In this document: positions 35,647-42,802 of the stretch, in pieces
Layout: each line of letters starts with the position of its first letter
Position numbering within the stretch: position 1 is the stretch's first letter
Origin: Treponema sp.
GTDB lineage: Bacteria; Spirochaetota; Spirochaetia; Treponematales; Breznakiellaceae
Length of the DNA stretch: 42,802 bases
Direction of reading: 5' to 3'
Assembly (NCBI GenBank): GCA_009782955.1
Contig: WRIB01000019.1
Span: 1 to 42,802, forward strand
Translations under genes and position numbers: made by a program
The notes under the pieces: model-generated
What the model was told of the DNA's origin: nothing
Seen by the model: the letters and a program-made list of their open reading frames with translations, nothing else
Databases searched by the model: none

Positions 35647-37139
35647 GGCTGGAGTATAGTCTGCACACCGGGAATTTGCCAGACCCCTCCGTGTTCAAGA
35701 TAGATATTGTTATCCAGAGCAGTCTTTACAAGGGGGATTCTTTGCGGTTCTGCAAGAACTGGAATTTCGTCCGTATCCTCGCTTTCCTCAGTCATAACAG
35801 CTGAGTTTTCCAAAACCAATACGGCAAAATTGGTGATAAGCGACGCTGTTAATTCCGGCCAATTACGGTCTGATTCCGTCTGCTCGGCGCCCCGGAACAA
35901 AGAACTAAAAATCGGGTAATAAATGGGACTGGCAGAATAGTCAAACGGGCCGGCGCCGGGAACAGCAGCAATAAGAGCGGCATTTCGGGAAGAGCGAAAG
36001 GCACGGAGTATTGTTTCATAACGGCCAGATTTTTCATCAATAACCCGGTCAGACAGTAAAAAGAGTACAGGTAAGCCGGGTCTGGGAATTTGTGTGATAT
36101 GGGTTATTTTTCGCGGTTTTAGCTTTTCGATATATTCATATACCTGGGGGAATAATCTGCTGAAAGGGTCCGTAGGAATCGGAAGCGGATCCGGCAGCGG
36201 ATCGCCTTCCAGCGATGAAAGTAAAGGAGCTTCAATTGTAACGATTCCGCATACCTGGGGGAAGGCGACGGAAAAATCATCCCGGCCTGCCAGCACTGTA
36301 AGGGCTGCTCCTCCGGCCCCATACCCGACCAAAAAAATCATATTTTTATCGGTGTTGTACATAAGGCTTGACAAGTTTCTGTTTTCATTTATTTCACGGA
36401 GGAGATAAAGGGTATCCAGCCTTCGGATTTCTTCCAATTTACGGCCTCCGGCATTGGCTTTTACATTATGTAAACCACGGCTTAGTGCATTGCCAAGCCG
36501 GTGAAGGCCGGAAATACCCAGTCGTACCGGCATTCCATTCCGATCGAAAAAAGGTGAATCAAATTTCAGCCGGGAACAGGTAAGTACTGTAAAACCCCGG
36601 TCCCGTAACGCCATACAAACTTCATCGGTTACGGTAAAAGAACCAGCTACTGGGGGTAATAGTATAAGTAAGGGTCTTAACTCAGGCCCTTCCTGAGGAT
36701 TTCTGTATTCTGCATCAGAGTCATAAATCCGTATATGTAGTTTTCCTCCCTGCAAAAATATGGTTTTTACCCCATTGGTACTAAGATCCGTATCCATGGG
36801 AGGAGCAAAATGGAGGGTAATCCATAAGGTAAAAGCAAAAGCTACAGCGGAGCCAAAAGTAAAAAGCAGCCCTTTGTCCCGGTAAGCATCGCTGTGCAGG
36901 CTGGAAAATAAAGCTAAAAAGTCTGACATATTGGCGATAACAAGACAAATCGCAAATAAAAGCAGGGGAATGCACTCCGGCCTGAAACCGTAGGCAGGAA
37001 AAATTCCGACAATAATACCAAGGGCAAGAAGGGGGCAAACTGTTAATCCATTCAGTTTCCATAACCCCCTGATCAGAGGTCTGATAATTGACAAAAACAG
37101 GAAAAAAGCCGCAAAGTATTCTAGTATTATCAATTCCAT
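35643..37139 (-). CDS. membrane-anchored alpha/beta-hydrolase-fold protein, catalytic residues missing
   Basis: The 498 residues have about four N-terminal membrane helices (6-22, 33-50, 57-80, 91-111), then a globular domain with the alpha/beta-hydrolase layout of the PAF-acetylhydrolase/dienelactone type: LILLPPVAGSFTVTDEVCMA (strand and oxyanion region), FLVGYGAGGAAL (nucleophile elbow), LPVLFLLSDRVIDEK (acid) and AAVPGAGPFDYSASP (usual His loop). The nucleophile Ser is replaced by Gly274 and the His by Pro398, so it is probably not an active hydrolase. It heads the operon with the NIF3 gene and lspA. The start has no Shine-Dalgarno; a -10 box lies 7 bases upstream. Confidence 0.8.
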   Translation of the reverse strand: MELIILEYFAAFFLFLSIIRPLIRGLWKLNGLTVCPLLALGIIVGIFPAYGFRPECIPLLLFAICLVIANMSDFLALFSSLHSDAYRDKGLLFTFGSAVAFAFTLWITLHFAPPMDTDLSTNGVKTIFLQGGKLHIRIYDSDAEYRNPQEGPELRPLLILLPPVAGSFTVTDEVCMALRDRGFTVLTCSRLKFDSPFFDRNGMPVRLGISGLHRLGNALSRGLHNVKANAGGRKLEEIRRLDTLYLLREINENRNLSSLMYNTDKNMIFLVGYGAGGAALTVLAGRDDFSVAFPQVCGIVTIEAPLLSSLEGDPLPDPLPIPTDPFSRLFPQVYEYIEKLKPRKITHITQIPRPGLPVLFLLSDRVIDEKSGRYETILRAFRSSRNAALIAAVPGAGPFDYSASPIYYPIFSSLFRGAEQTESDRNWPELTASLITNFAVLVLENSAVMTEESEDTDEIPVLAEPQRIPLVKTALDNNIYLEHGGVWQIPGVQTILQP

Positions 37140-37146
37140 TATTTAT

Positions 37147-37175
37147 AGTATAATAGTCTAATAGTCTTGCGTGAA
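37147..37175 (-). promoter_or_regulatory. predicted promoter of the hydrolase-fold/NIF3/lspA operon (leaderless)
   Basis: Minus strand TTCACG (37175-37170), 17-base spacer, TATACT (37152-37147), 7 bases before ATG 37139. No Shine-Dalgarno between the -10 box and the start. Confidence 0.4.
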
Positions 37176-37227
37176 GCCGCCGATTGTGATAAAGTAGGTA
37201 AGATAAAGTTTTAATAAGGAAAAATGG

Positions 37228-38721
37228 ATGTCGGCTCAGGAACTGGTTGTTGATGAGGAAAAAATTAAAAAAGCGGTTCAGTCAGGTATACCCTTGACAA
37301 TAACCACTTATACCCTTCCCCACGAAATAGAAGTTTATGTAGAACAGGTGTTAACCATTTTTCTTAAACAGGTAGACCAGGATAAGTTAAAAGACTATGT
37401 GGTTTATTGCGTTCAGGAACTGGCCGTTAATGCAAAAAAAGCCAATACCAAGCGGGTATATTTTTTAGAGCGGGGTCTGGACCTGAACAATCAGGATGAT
37501 TACAAACTGGGTATGACCACTTTTAAGGAAGACACGCTTACCAACATTGGGCATTACCTTCAGCTTCAGAAGGACAAAGGGCTTTATATAAAACTGATTT
37601 TCCAGGTCAGAAAGAACATTATCTATATTGAAATCCGAAACAATATTGCCATTACCAAAACCGAACTGGTTCGTATTCATGATAAATTGGCCCGTTCCAG
37701 GCAGTATAATAACCTGGAAGACGCCCTTTCCCAGGTTCTTGATGACTCGGAAGGCGCCGGCCTGGGACTGGTTATCCTCGTACTCATGCTTAAAAAGATG
37801 GGGCTGGACGAAGATTGTTTCGATATTATGGGAACCGAAACGGAGACCATTGCGCGAATTATTGTTCCTTTGGACAAGACAAGGCTGGAAAATCTTTCGG
37901 ACCTGTCCAAAACCATTGTAGACAATGTTAACTCCCTTCCGCAGTTTCCGGATAATATCGTATTGGTTCAAAGGATGATTGGCGATCCTAAATCAGAAAT
38001 GGCCGACATTGCCCGCCAAATTTCCATGGATCCGGCGTTAACAGCTGACCTTCTTAAAATAGTCAATTCTGCACAATACATGCTCGCGAAGAAAGTGGAT
38101 AATATCTCCGAAGCTGTCAAACTGGTTGGTATGCGAGGTATTAAAAACCTCCTTTTCTCTTACGGAACACAGAAAATACTGGGCGGCGATACTACCGAGA
38201 AAAAAGCTCTTTGGGAACACTCCTACAAAACGGCATTTTTTGCTTACAATCTGGCCAAGAACTTTAAAAAGGACCACAATCTTCTGGATGATGCCTATGT
38301 GGGCGGCATACTTCACGACATGGGCAAGATTATCTTTGCCAGTGTTCATCCTGAGCTTCTGGATAAAATAAAGGTTTTCTGTGCCGACAAAGGAATGCCC
38401 CCTTCTACTTTTGAGGATCTTTCCACGGGAATGAACCATGCAGAGATTGGCAGTATGGTGGCAGAAAAGTGGAATTTCCCTGAACAACTGGTTCATGCTA
38501 TCCAGTTCCACCACGATCCCCAGGCTGCTTCTCCGGAAGAACGGGATCTGATTTATACAGTTTACCTGGCCAATATGCTCTGTGAATATGAAGTCGGTAA
38601 TGTCAGTTTGGATCAATTTGATTCCCAGGTAATGGATAACTTTGGCATTACCTCAAAGAAACAAATAGATGCCTTGCTTGAACGTTTTTCCGATGGGTTT
38701 AAGAAAGAAAATCAGAATTAA
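37228..38721 (+). CDS. GHKL ATPase-like / HDOD fusion signalling protein
   Basis: The 497 residues combine two regulatory domains. The N-terminal half (about 1-215) resembles a histidine-kinase-type ATPase: N-box VQELAVNAKKAN and G2 box EGAGLGLVILVLMLKKMG are present, but the G1 box (normally DxGxG) reads RNNIAITK and no HisKA precedes it. The C-terminal half (about 230-480) is an HDOD domain: LPQFPDNIVLVQRMIGDPKS, ISMDPALTADLLKIVNSAQY, VKLVGMRGIKNLLFSYG; it retains HD in GGILHDMGKI. HDOD proteins act in signalling and regulation; substrates are unknown. ATG 37228 has AAGGA 7 bases upstream. It is divergent from the hydrolase-fold operon and convergent with pfk. Confidence 0.82.
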   Translation: MSAQELVVDEEKIKKAVQSGIPLTITTYTLPHEIEVYVEQVLTIFLKQVDQDKLKDYVVYCVQELAVNAKKANTKRVYFLERGLDLNNQDDYKLGMTTFKEDTLTNIGHYLQLQKDKGLYIKLIFQVRKNIIYIEIRNNIAITKTELVRIHDKLARSRQYNNLEDALSQVLDDSEGAGLGLVILVLMLKKMGLDEDCFDIMGTETETIARIIVPLDKTRLENLSDLSKTIVDNVNSLPQFPDNIVLVQRMIGDPKSEMADIARQISMDPALTADLLKIVNSAQYMLAKKVDNISEAVKLVGMRGIKNLLFSYGTQKILGGDTTEKKALWEHSYKTAFFAYNLAKNFKKDHNLLDDAYVGGILHDMGKIIFASVHPELLDKIKVFCADKGMPPSTFEDLSTGMNHAEIGSMVAEKWNFPEQLVHAIQFHHDPQAASPEERDLIYTVYLANMLCEYEVGNVSLDQFDSQVMDNFGITSKKQIDALLERFSDGFKKENQN

Positions 38722-38736
38722 GCTTTTTCCAATACT

Positions 38737-40095
38737 TTACAGCATTTCTTTATCGGTTTCTTTGAAAAACGTTGCCATGGGGTTGTTCACCATCAGGATT
38801 GGCTGATGGGTAGCATCCAGTGTATCACGCCAGAGACTGCCTTCGGGATCTACATGGCTGCGTTGGGAAACTACTGCTTTTATGGGCAAGTGTACAAATT
38901 CATTGTTTACAAGGCCAATGACACATTTGTTTTTTCCTGCTATGGCTGCGTGTGCTGCAGCATTTCCCAGCCGTTCGCAGTATATTGAATCACTGGGATT
39001 GGCCTGTGCCGAGCGAATCATGTAACTGGGATCGATATACTTTAAATTGATTTCAATATCTTTGTCGTCAAAATATTCGACAATTCTGTCCTTGACAAAC
39101 GTTCCTACATCGACCATTTTTACATTGCCTCCGGCATCGGTTTTTACTTCCTTTATTAATTGATCCTGCATTGCTCCTTCGGCGACAACAATTACCGCAT
39201 GTTTTGACCGCTTAAGCCGCGCTTCCAGATGATGGAGAAAACCGTTAGGGCCATCAAATTCAAAAGGGATTTCCGGAATTAGCACAAAGTTTACCTCATG
39301 ACTTGCCAGAGCAGTATGGGCAGCAATATACCCCGAATCCCGTCCCATTACTTTAACCAGCCCAATGCCGTTAATTTGAGAATGGGCTTCCATGTGGGCG
39401 GCAGTAACCACTTCTACGGCCTTTTCCACAGCAGTTTCAAAACCAAAGGATCTTTGTATAAAAGAAAAATCGTTATCCACTGTTTTGGGAATACCGATAT
39501 TGGCAATTTTAAGTTTACGCTTGCCTATTTCTTCCGCAATGTCCAGGGCGCCTCTCTGTGTTCCGTCTCCGCCTATGGTAAACAGCATATTAAGGTTCAG
39601 CCGTTCCATGGTATCGACAATTTGTATTACTTCCCTGCCGCCGCCGCGGGCGCTGCCCAAAAATGTTCCCCCCAGCTTGTGAATATCGTCCACTACATCG
39701 GGATTAAGTTCCTTGGTTCCAAAACGGTATTCGGGGAGGAAGCCTTTATAACCATAGCGAATACCGGTAATGCGCCGTACCCCGTAACGGTACCACAGGC
39801 AGCGTACAATAGCCCGGATAACATCGTTAATACCGGGACAAAGGCCTCCGCAGCTTACAATTCCTGCATGAACATGCTGGGGACTAAAGTAGATCATTTC
39901 CCGCGGCCCTGCAGCTTCCAGCAGTTGTTTCCGTTCTATACTCTCTTGCTTACCCGGTTTGGTTACTGTATCAAGACGGATATATTCATCGTCGTCTACA
40001 TAGTTGGCAATAAAATCCCCGCGGACTTTGGACAAGGAAATGGGGGATTTAATGGTACAAGCTCCCAGTGTTTCTATGGTAAAATCGAAGGCCAT
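38737..40095 (-). CDS. 6-phosphofructokinase, treponemal long type (donor ATP or PPi uncertain)
   Basis: Glycolytic enzyme that phosphorylates fructose 6-phosphate, 452 residues. Motifs: [14 protein letters not shown] (phosphate loop), [41 protein letters not shown] (substrate-binding MGR) and IPEIPFEF. It is often annotated as PPi-dependent. The position that decides the donor, Gly178 in GGDGT, is Gly as in ATP-using enzymes, whereas Lys204 in PKTVDND is the residue seen in the PPi group. This mixed pattern is known from a clade that includes an ATP-using Entamoeba enzyme. GGAGGAG lies 9 bases before ATG 40095. Confidence 0.92.
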   Translation of the reverse strand: MAFDFTIETLGACTIKSPISLSKVRGDFIANYVDDDEYIRLDTVTKPGKQESIERKQLLEAAGPREMIYFSPQHVHAGIVSCGGLCPGINDVIRAIVRCLWYRYGVRRITGIRYGYKGFLPEYRFGTKELNPDVVDDIHKLGGTFLGSARGGGREVIQIVDTMERLNLNMLFTIGGDGTQRGALDIAEEIGKRKLKIANIGIPKTVDNDFSFIQRSFGFETAVEKAVEVVTAAHMEAHSQINGIGLVKVMGRDSGYIAAHTALASHEVNFVLIPEIPFEFDGPNGFLHHLEARLKRSKHAVIVVAEGAMQDQLIKEVKTDAGGNVKMVDVGTFVKDRIVEYFDDKDIEINLKYIDPSYMIRSAQANPSDSIYCERLGNAAAHAAIAGKNKCVIGLVNNEFVHLPIKAVVSQRSHVDPEGSLWRDTLDATHQPILMVNNPMATFFKETDKEML

Positions 40096-40116
40096 GGTTT
40101 TTTACTCCTCCGCATA

Positions 40117-40145
40117 ACTATAAACCATTGCAGAGGATCATGCAA
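40117..40145 (-). promoter_or_regulatory. predicted promoter of the phosphofructokinase gene
   Basis: Minus strand TTGCAT (40145-40140), 17-base spacer, TATAGT (40122-40117), giving a leader of about 15 bases that contains the GGAGGAG site. Confidence 0.55.
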
Positions 40146-40184
40146 GTTAAACATAAACCCCAATTGATTGCTGAGACAGTCGAG

Positions 40185-40214
40185 CTTGTTCCAAAAACTG
40201 AAGTTATGGAACAG
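40185..40214. repeat. dispersed palindrome, copy C
   Basis: TGTTCCA (40187-40193) and TGGAACA (40207-40213) are the outer arms, with inner pairing imperfect, around AAAACTGAAGTTA. The reverse complement is identical to copy A over AACTTCAGTTTTTGGAACA. It lies in the 149-base gap between the phosphofructokinase and ABC-F genes; no U-tract follows. Confidence 0.6.
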
Positions 40215-40244
40215 CCTCAGTTATATACAATTACAAAAATAGTC

Positions 40245-41924
40245 TTAAATACGCAGCCGTCCCCCATGCTGGGACTCAGTACTGGCTGAGTAAGCCTGTG
40301 AACGGAGTGTTTTTACATTTTCGTCATTAAGGTAATCGTCAAAATTCATAATGCGATCGATAATACCTGTCGGAGACCCGGAGCCGGCAGGGGGAAGAAT
40401 TTCTACAATACGGTTTGCAATGGAACTGATAAATTCATGATCGTGTGAATTAAACAGCAGTACACCGGGAAAGGCGATAAGTCCATTGTTGAGTGCAGTA
40501 ATTGCCTCCAGATCCAAATGGTTGGTTGGCTCATCAAGAATTAATACATTTGCGCCGGAAAGCATCATTTTAGCAAGAAGACAGCGAACCCGCTCGCCGC
40601 CGGAAAGGACATTTACCGGCTTTAATGCTTCGTCTCCGGAAAAAAGCATACGTCCCAAAAAACCCCGTACGTATGTTTCGTCCTCGTCTGGAGAATACTG
40701 TTTAAGCCAGTCTGTAATTGATATGTCCGAAGCAAAGAACGCAGAGTTTTCTTTGGGAAAATAGGAAAAGCCTGCAGTTTGTCCCCAGTACACTCCCTGG
40801 GAAAGCTTTTCCGCAGCATTGCCGGATTCGCAGGCAGCAGCCATCTCAAAAAGGGCTGTCTTTGCCTGATGCTCTGCTCCGACAAAGGCAATTTTATCTC
40901 CTTTGTTTACGGTAAACGAAAAATCGCACAGGCCTGATGCGCTGTCGGAAATTTTTTCAAAACGCAGTACATTATTGCCGATTTCGCGGTTTTGCTTAAA
41001 ACCTACAAAAGGAAATTTCCTGCTGGTAACAGTTATGTTGTCCAGGTCCAGTTTTTCCAGTACTTTCTTCCGGCTGGTGGCCTGCCTGCTCTTGGCAACA
41101 TTGCTGGCAAAGCGCTGAATAAATTCCCGCAGTTCTTTGGCTTTTTCTTCGTTCCGTTTCTGTTGATCCCTGGCCTGTTTTTGCAGCATCTGACTCATCT
41201 GGTACCAGAAATCGTAATTGCCGCTGTACTGTATAATTCTGCCGAAGTCGATATCGCAAATGTGGGTACACACCGCATTAAGGAAATGTCTGTCGTGTGA
41301 AACAACGATCACAATATTGGGAAATTCAATTAAAAAATCTTCCAGCCAGGAGATCGATTCCAGGTCCAGGCCATTGGTTGGTTCATCAAGAAGCAGTATA
41401 TCCGGGCTGCCGAAAAGCGCCTGGGCAAGAAGTACCCTGACTTTTTTTGATTCATCCAGTTCCGACATGATCTTGTTGTGATCTTCTTCATCGAGCCCCA
41501 GACCCGAAAGAAGCTGTCCTGCCTGTGCTTCCGCTTCCCATCCATCCAGTTCTGCAAAGTCAGCTTCCAGTTCGCTGGCCCTCATGCCGTCTTCTTCGCT
41601 GAAATCTTCTTTTGCGTAAATGGTTTCCCTTTCTTTTTGAATCCGGTACAGTTTTGGATACCCCATAATTACCGTTTCTATTGCAGGGTATTTATCAAAA
41701 GCAAAGTGATCCTGACTCAGGACAGCCAGACGCTGGCCTTTGGAAACGGCAATTTCTCCCTTGTCGTATTCAGCTTCACCGGCAAGAATTTTAAGGAAGG
41801 TTGATTTACCTGCGCCGTTTGCACCGATTATTCCATAGCAATTGCCCGGTGTAAATTTTAGATTAACATCCTTAAAGAGGATCCGTTCTCCGTACGAAAG
41901 GCCAAGATTGGTAACAGTTATCAT
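40245..41924 (-). CDS. ABC-F ATPase, YbiT-type
   Basis: ABC-F proteins act on ribosomes in translation or antibiotic protection and have no membrane part. The 559 residues hold two ATPase domains. Domain 1: Walker A GANGAGKST (34-42), degenerate signature ELDESKK (155-161), Walker B LLLDEPTNGLD with Glu181, SHDRHFL. The linker has the conserved ASNVAKSRQATSRKKVLEKL. Domain 2: degenerate Walker A GAEHQAKTA (349-357), intact signature LSGGERVR (440-447), LILDEPTNHLD with Glu465, SHDHEFIS. E. coli YbiT is similar throughout, including FAFDKYPAIETVIMG. The tail SQAYSASTESQHGGRLRI is extra. The start ATG 41924 has no clear Shine-Dalgarno. Confidence 0.93.
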   Translation of the reverse strand: MITVTNLGLSYGERILFKDVNLKFTPGNCYGIIGANGAGKSTFLKILAGEAEYDKGEIAVSKGQRLAVLSQDHFAFDKYPAIETVIMGYPKLYRIQKERETIYAKEDFSEEDGMRASELEADFAELDGWEAEAQAGQLLSGLGLDEEDHNKIMSELDESKKVRVLLAQALFGSPDILLLDEPTNGLDLESISWLEDFLIEFPNIVIVVSHDRHFLNAVCTHICDIDFGRIIQYSGNYDFWYQMSQMLQKQARDQQKRNEEKAKELREFIQRFASNVAKSRQATSRKKVLEKLDLDNITVTSRKFPFVGFKQNREIGNNVLRFEKISDSASGLCDFSFTVNKGDKIAFVGAEHQAKTALFEMAAACESGNAAEKLSQGVYWGQTAGFSYFPKENSAFFASDISITDWLKQYSPDEDETYVRGFLGRMLFSGDEALKPVNVLSGGERVRCLLAKMMLSGANVLILDEPTNHLDLEAITALNNGLIAFPGVLLFNSHDHEFISSIANRIVEILPPAGSGSPTGIIDRIMNFDDYLNDENVKTLRSQAYSASTESQHGGRLRI

Positions 41925-41953
41925 GATAAACGCTCGTTAATAATAGTATGGTA

Positions 41954-41976
41954 AATTGAGATTGATTCATGGTCAA
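41954..41976 (-). promoter_or_regulatory. possible promoter of the ABC-F gene
   Basis: Minus strand TTGACC (41976-41971) followed after 17 bases by TACCAT. The -10 match is weak; it lies in the divergent gap with the transketolase gene. Confidence 0.3.
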
Positions 41977-42008
41977 GTCCATTATTTTGTCCCAAATATC
42001 AAAAAAAA

Positions 42009-42037
42009 CTTGACGTTCGTACTTAACAGTATAATAA
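42009..42037 (+). promoter_or_regulatory. predicted promoter of the transketolase gene
   Basis: TTGACG (42009-42014), 17-base spacer, AATAAT (42032-42037); an overlapping TATAAT at 42029-42034 would have only a 14-base spacer. A short hairpin (TTGGGGA / GTTCCCAA, 42051-42068) follows in the leader just before the GGAG site. Confidence 0.5.
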
Positions 42038-42081
42038 TAAAAAAATAATAATTGGGGAATAGTTCCCAAAGGAGTGTTTAC

Positions 42082-42802
42082 ATGCCTTGTACAGATTCGG
42101 AAATCCGGGATCTTTCCGGAATTGCCCGGGAACTGCGCTTGACTATTGTGGATGTTATGGCCTGGTCAGGCGGTGCTCATATCGGGGGATCACTTAGTAT
42201 TGTGGAGATCCTTACCCTTCTTTATTTTAAATATCTGAATGTCAGGCCGAATGAGCCTTTATGGGCGGAACGGGACAGATTTATACTTTCCAAGGGACAT
42301 GCGGCATCCGGTTTTATTCCTGTCTTGGCAAAGAAAGGATATTTTCCTCAGGAAGAATTAAAATCTTTTAATCACTTTGGTTCTCCTTTTGCCATGCATC
42401 CGGACAGCAATAAGGTAATAGGCTGCGATGCTTCGGCTGGTTCCCTGGGTCATGGTTTGGCAATGGCTGTGGGAATGGGTTTGGGTGCACGTTACCAGAA
42501 AAAGAGTTTTAAAACAGTGTGCCTTTTGGGAGACGGCGAATGCTGCGAAGGCAGTGTATGGGAAGCGGCAATGTCTCTTACTCATTTTAAACTGGGGAAT
42601 GTTATTACCATTGTAGACAGAAATAAATTGATGATAGACGGTACCACCGAAGATATAATGAAGCTGGAACCCTTTGCCGACAAATGGCGCGCCTTTGGGT
42701 TTAATGTAATCGAGGTTAATGGTCACGACCTTAAAGCCCTTTCCGTTGCAATGGACACCGGCTGGGCTGCAACCGACAAACCGGTTTTAATTCTGGCCAA
42801 CA
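42082..42802 (+). CDS. transketolase, N-terminal subunit (partial, runs off the window)
   Basis: Thiamine-diphosphate-binding half of a split transketolase of the non-oxidative pentose phosphate pathway. The frame starts at ATG 42082 behind AAAGGAG and stays open to the window end (240 codons), so it has no stop here. Motifs: SGGAHIGGSLSIVEIL, LSKGHAASGFIPVLA, AGSLGHGLAMAVGMGLGARY, the ThDP motif LGDGECCEGSVWEAAM followed by VDRNKLMIDG, and VIEVNGHDL. The unit is typical of the two-gene form (N subunit about 270-280 residues), so the C-terminal subunit is expected just downstream. ABC-F is divergent upstream. Confidence 0.92.
   Translation, partial: MPCTDSEIRDLSGIARELRLTIVDVMAWSGGAHIGGSLSIVEILTLLYFKYLNVRPNEPLWAERDRFILSKGHAASGFIPVLAKKGYFPQEELKSFNHFGSPFAMHPDSNKVIGCDASAGSLGHGLAMAVGMGLGARYQKKSFKTVCLLGDGECCEGSVWEAAMSLTHFKLGNVITIVDRNKLMIDGTTEDIMKLEPFADKWRAFGFNVIEVNGHDLKALSVAMDTGWAATDKPVLILAN

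Noticed and set aside
39298-40167. 289-codon open frame on the plus strand
   Set aside because: Antisense to the phosphofructokinase gene, which has all motifs; no family match by eye.
42051-42068. riboswitch ahead of the transketolase gene
   Set aside because: Only a 7-bp hairpin is visible; no ligand-binding architecture, and the leader is too short.

Overview
The window looks like chromosomal DNA of a spirochaete close to Treponema. This is an inference from the gene families: an FtsY without the long acidic A domain, a phosphofructokinase of the type found in treponemes, potABCD, several exported proteins found mainly in treponemes, a split transketolase, frequent TTG/GTG starts and many chemoreceptor and hybrid kinase domains. 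No species can be fixed from the sequence alone. There is no phage, transposase or CRISPR array. It is mostly core chromosome, with one unusual intergenic region at 18.5-19.4 kb.

Left part (1-9.4 kb). An RND efflux operon on the minus strand (membrane-fusion lipoprotein, then the inner-membrane pump) is divergent from a TetR-type regulator. The pump gene is broken in frame at a run of nine A. Next is a minus-strand operon that begins with an orphan Cas2-like gene, continues with prfB (classical programmed +1 frameshift at an in-frame UGA, so the true start lies upstream), then an exported PEGA-domain protein, then ftsY. A chemoreceptor gene lies upstream of it.

Signalling block (9.5-18.5 kb). 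Two giant hybrid histidine kinases lie head to tail on the minus strand. One senses through two periplasmic solute-binding domains and several PAS domains, the other through a Cache-like domain. Both share a GAF-HisKA-HATPase-REC-HPt core and a nearly identical 3' end, so they arose by tandem duplication. No separate output regulator is encoded here. The adjacent chemoreceptor suggests, but does not prove, a shared behavioural role.

Intergenic region (18.5-19.4 kb). It holds the promoter of the kinase operon, a dispersed palindrome, a tRNA-Val(CAC) gene inside a 16-bp inverted repeat, and a cluster of structured repeats built from tRNA halves, UUCG hairpins and conserved GC-rich blocks.

Metabolic part (19.4-34 kb). 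A HAD phosphatase, GMP reductase, ribosomal protein L28 (with a long hairpin in its leader), a PhnP-like metallo-beta-lactamase-fold phosphodiesterase, an exported HEAT-repeat protein, the potABCD polyamine transporter, an M20 peptidase, a small unknown protein, an MFS transporter, a RarD/EamA transporter and a 550-aa unknown protein.

Right part (34-42.8 kb). A minus-strand operon of an alpha/beta-hydrolase-fold membrane protein lacking its catalytic residues, a NIF3 family protein, lspA and a small membrane protein; then a GHKL-HDOD signalling protein, a phosphofructokinase, a YbiT-type ABC-F ATPase with one degenerate ATP site, and the start of a transketolase N-terminal subunit that runs off the window.

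A recurring theme is promoters whose -10 box lies only about 6-8 bases before the start codon with no Shine-Dalgarno sequence, at five or six genes. These are predicted to give leaderless mRNAs, while neighbouring genes carry strong GGAGG sites.
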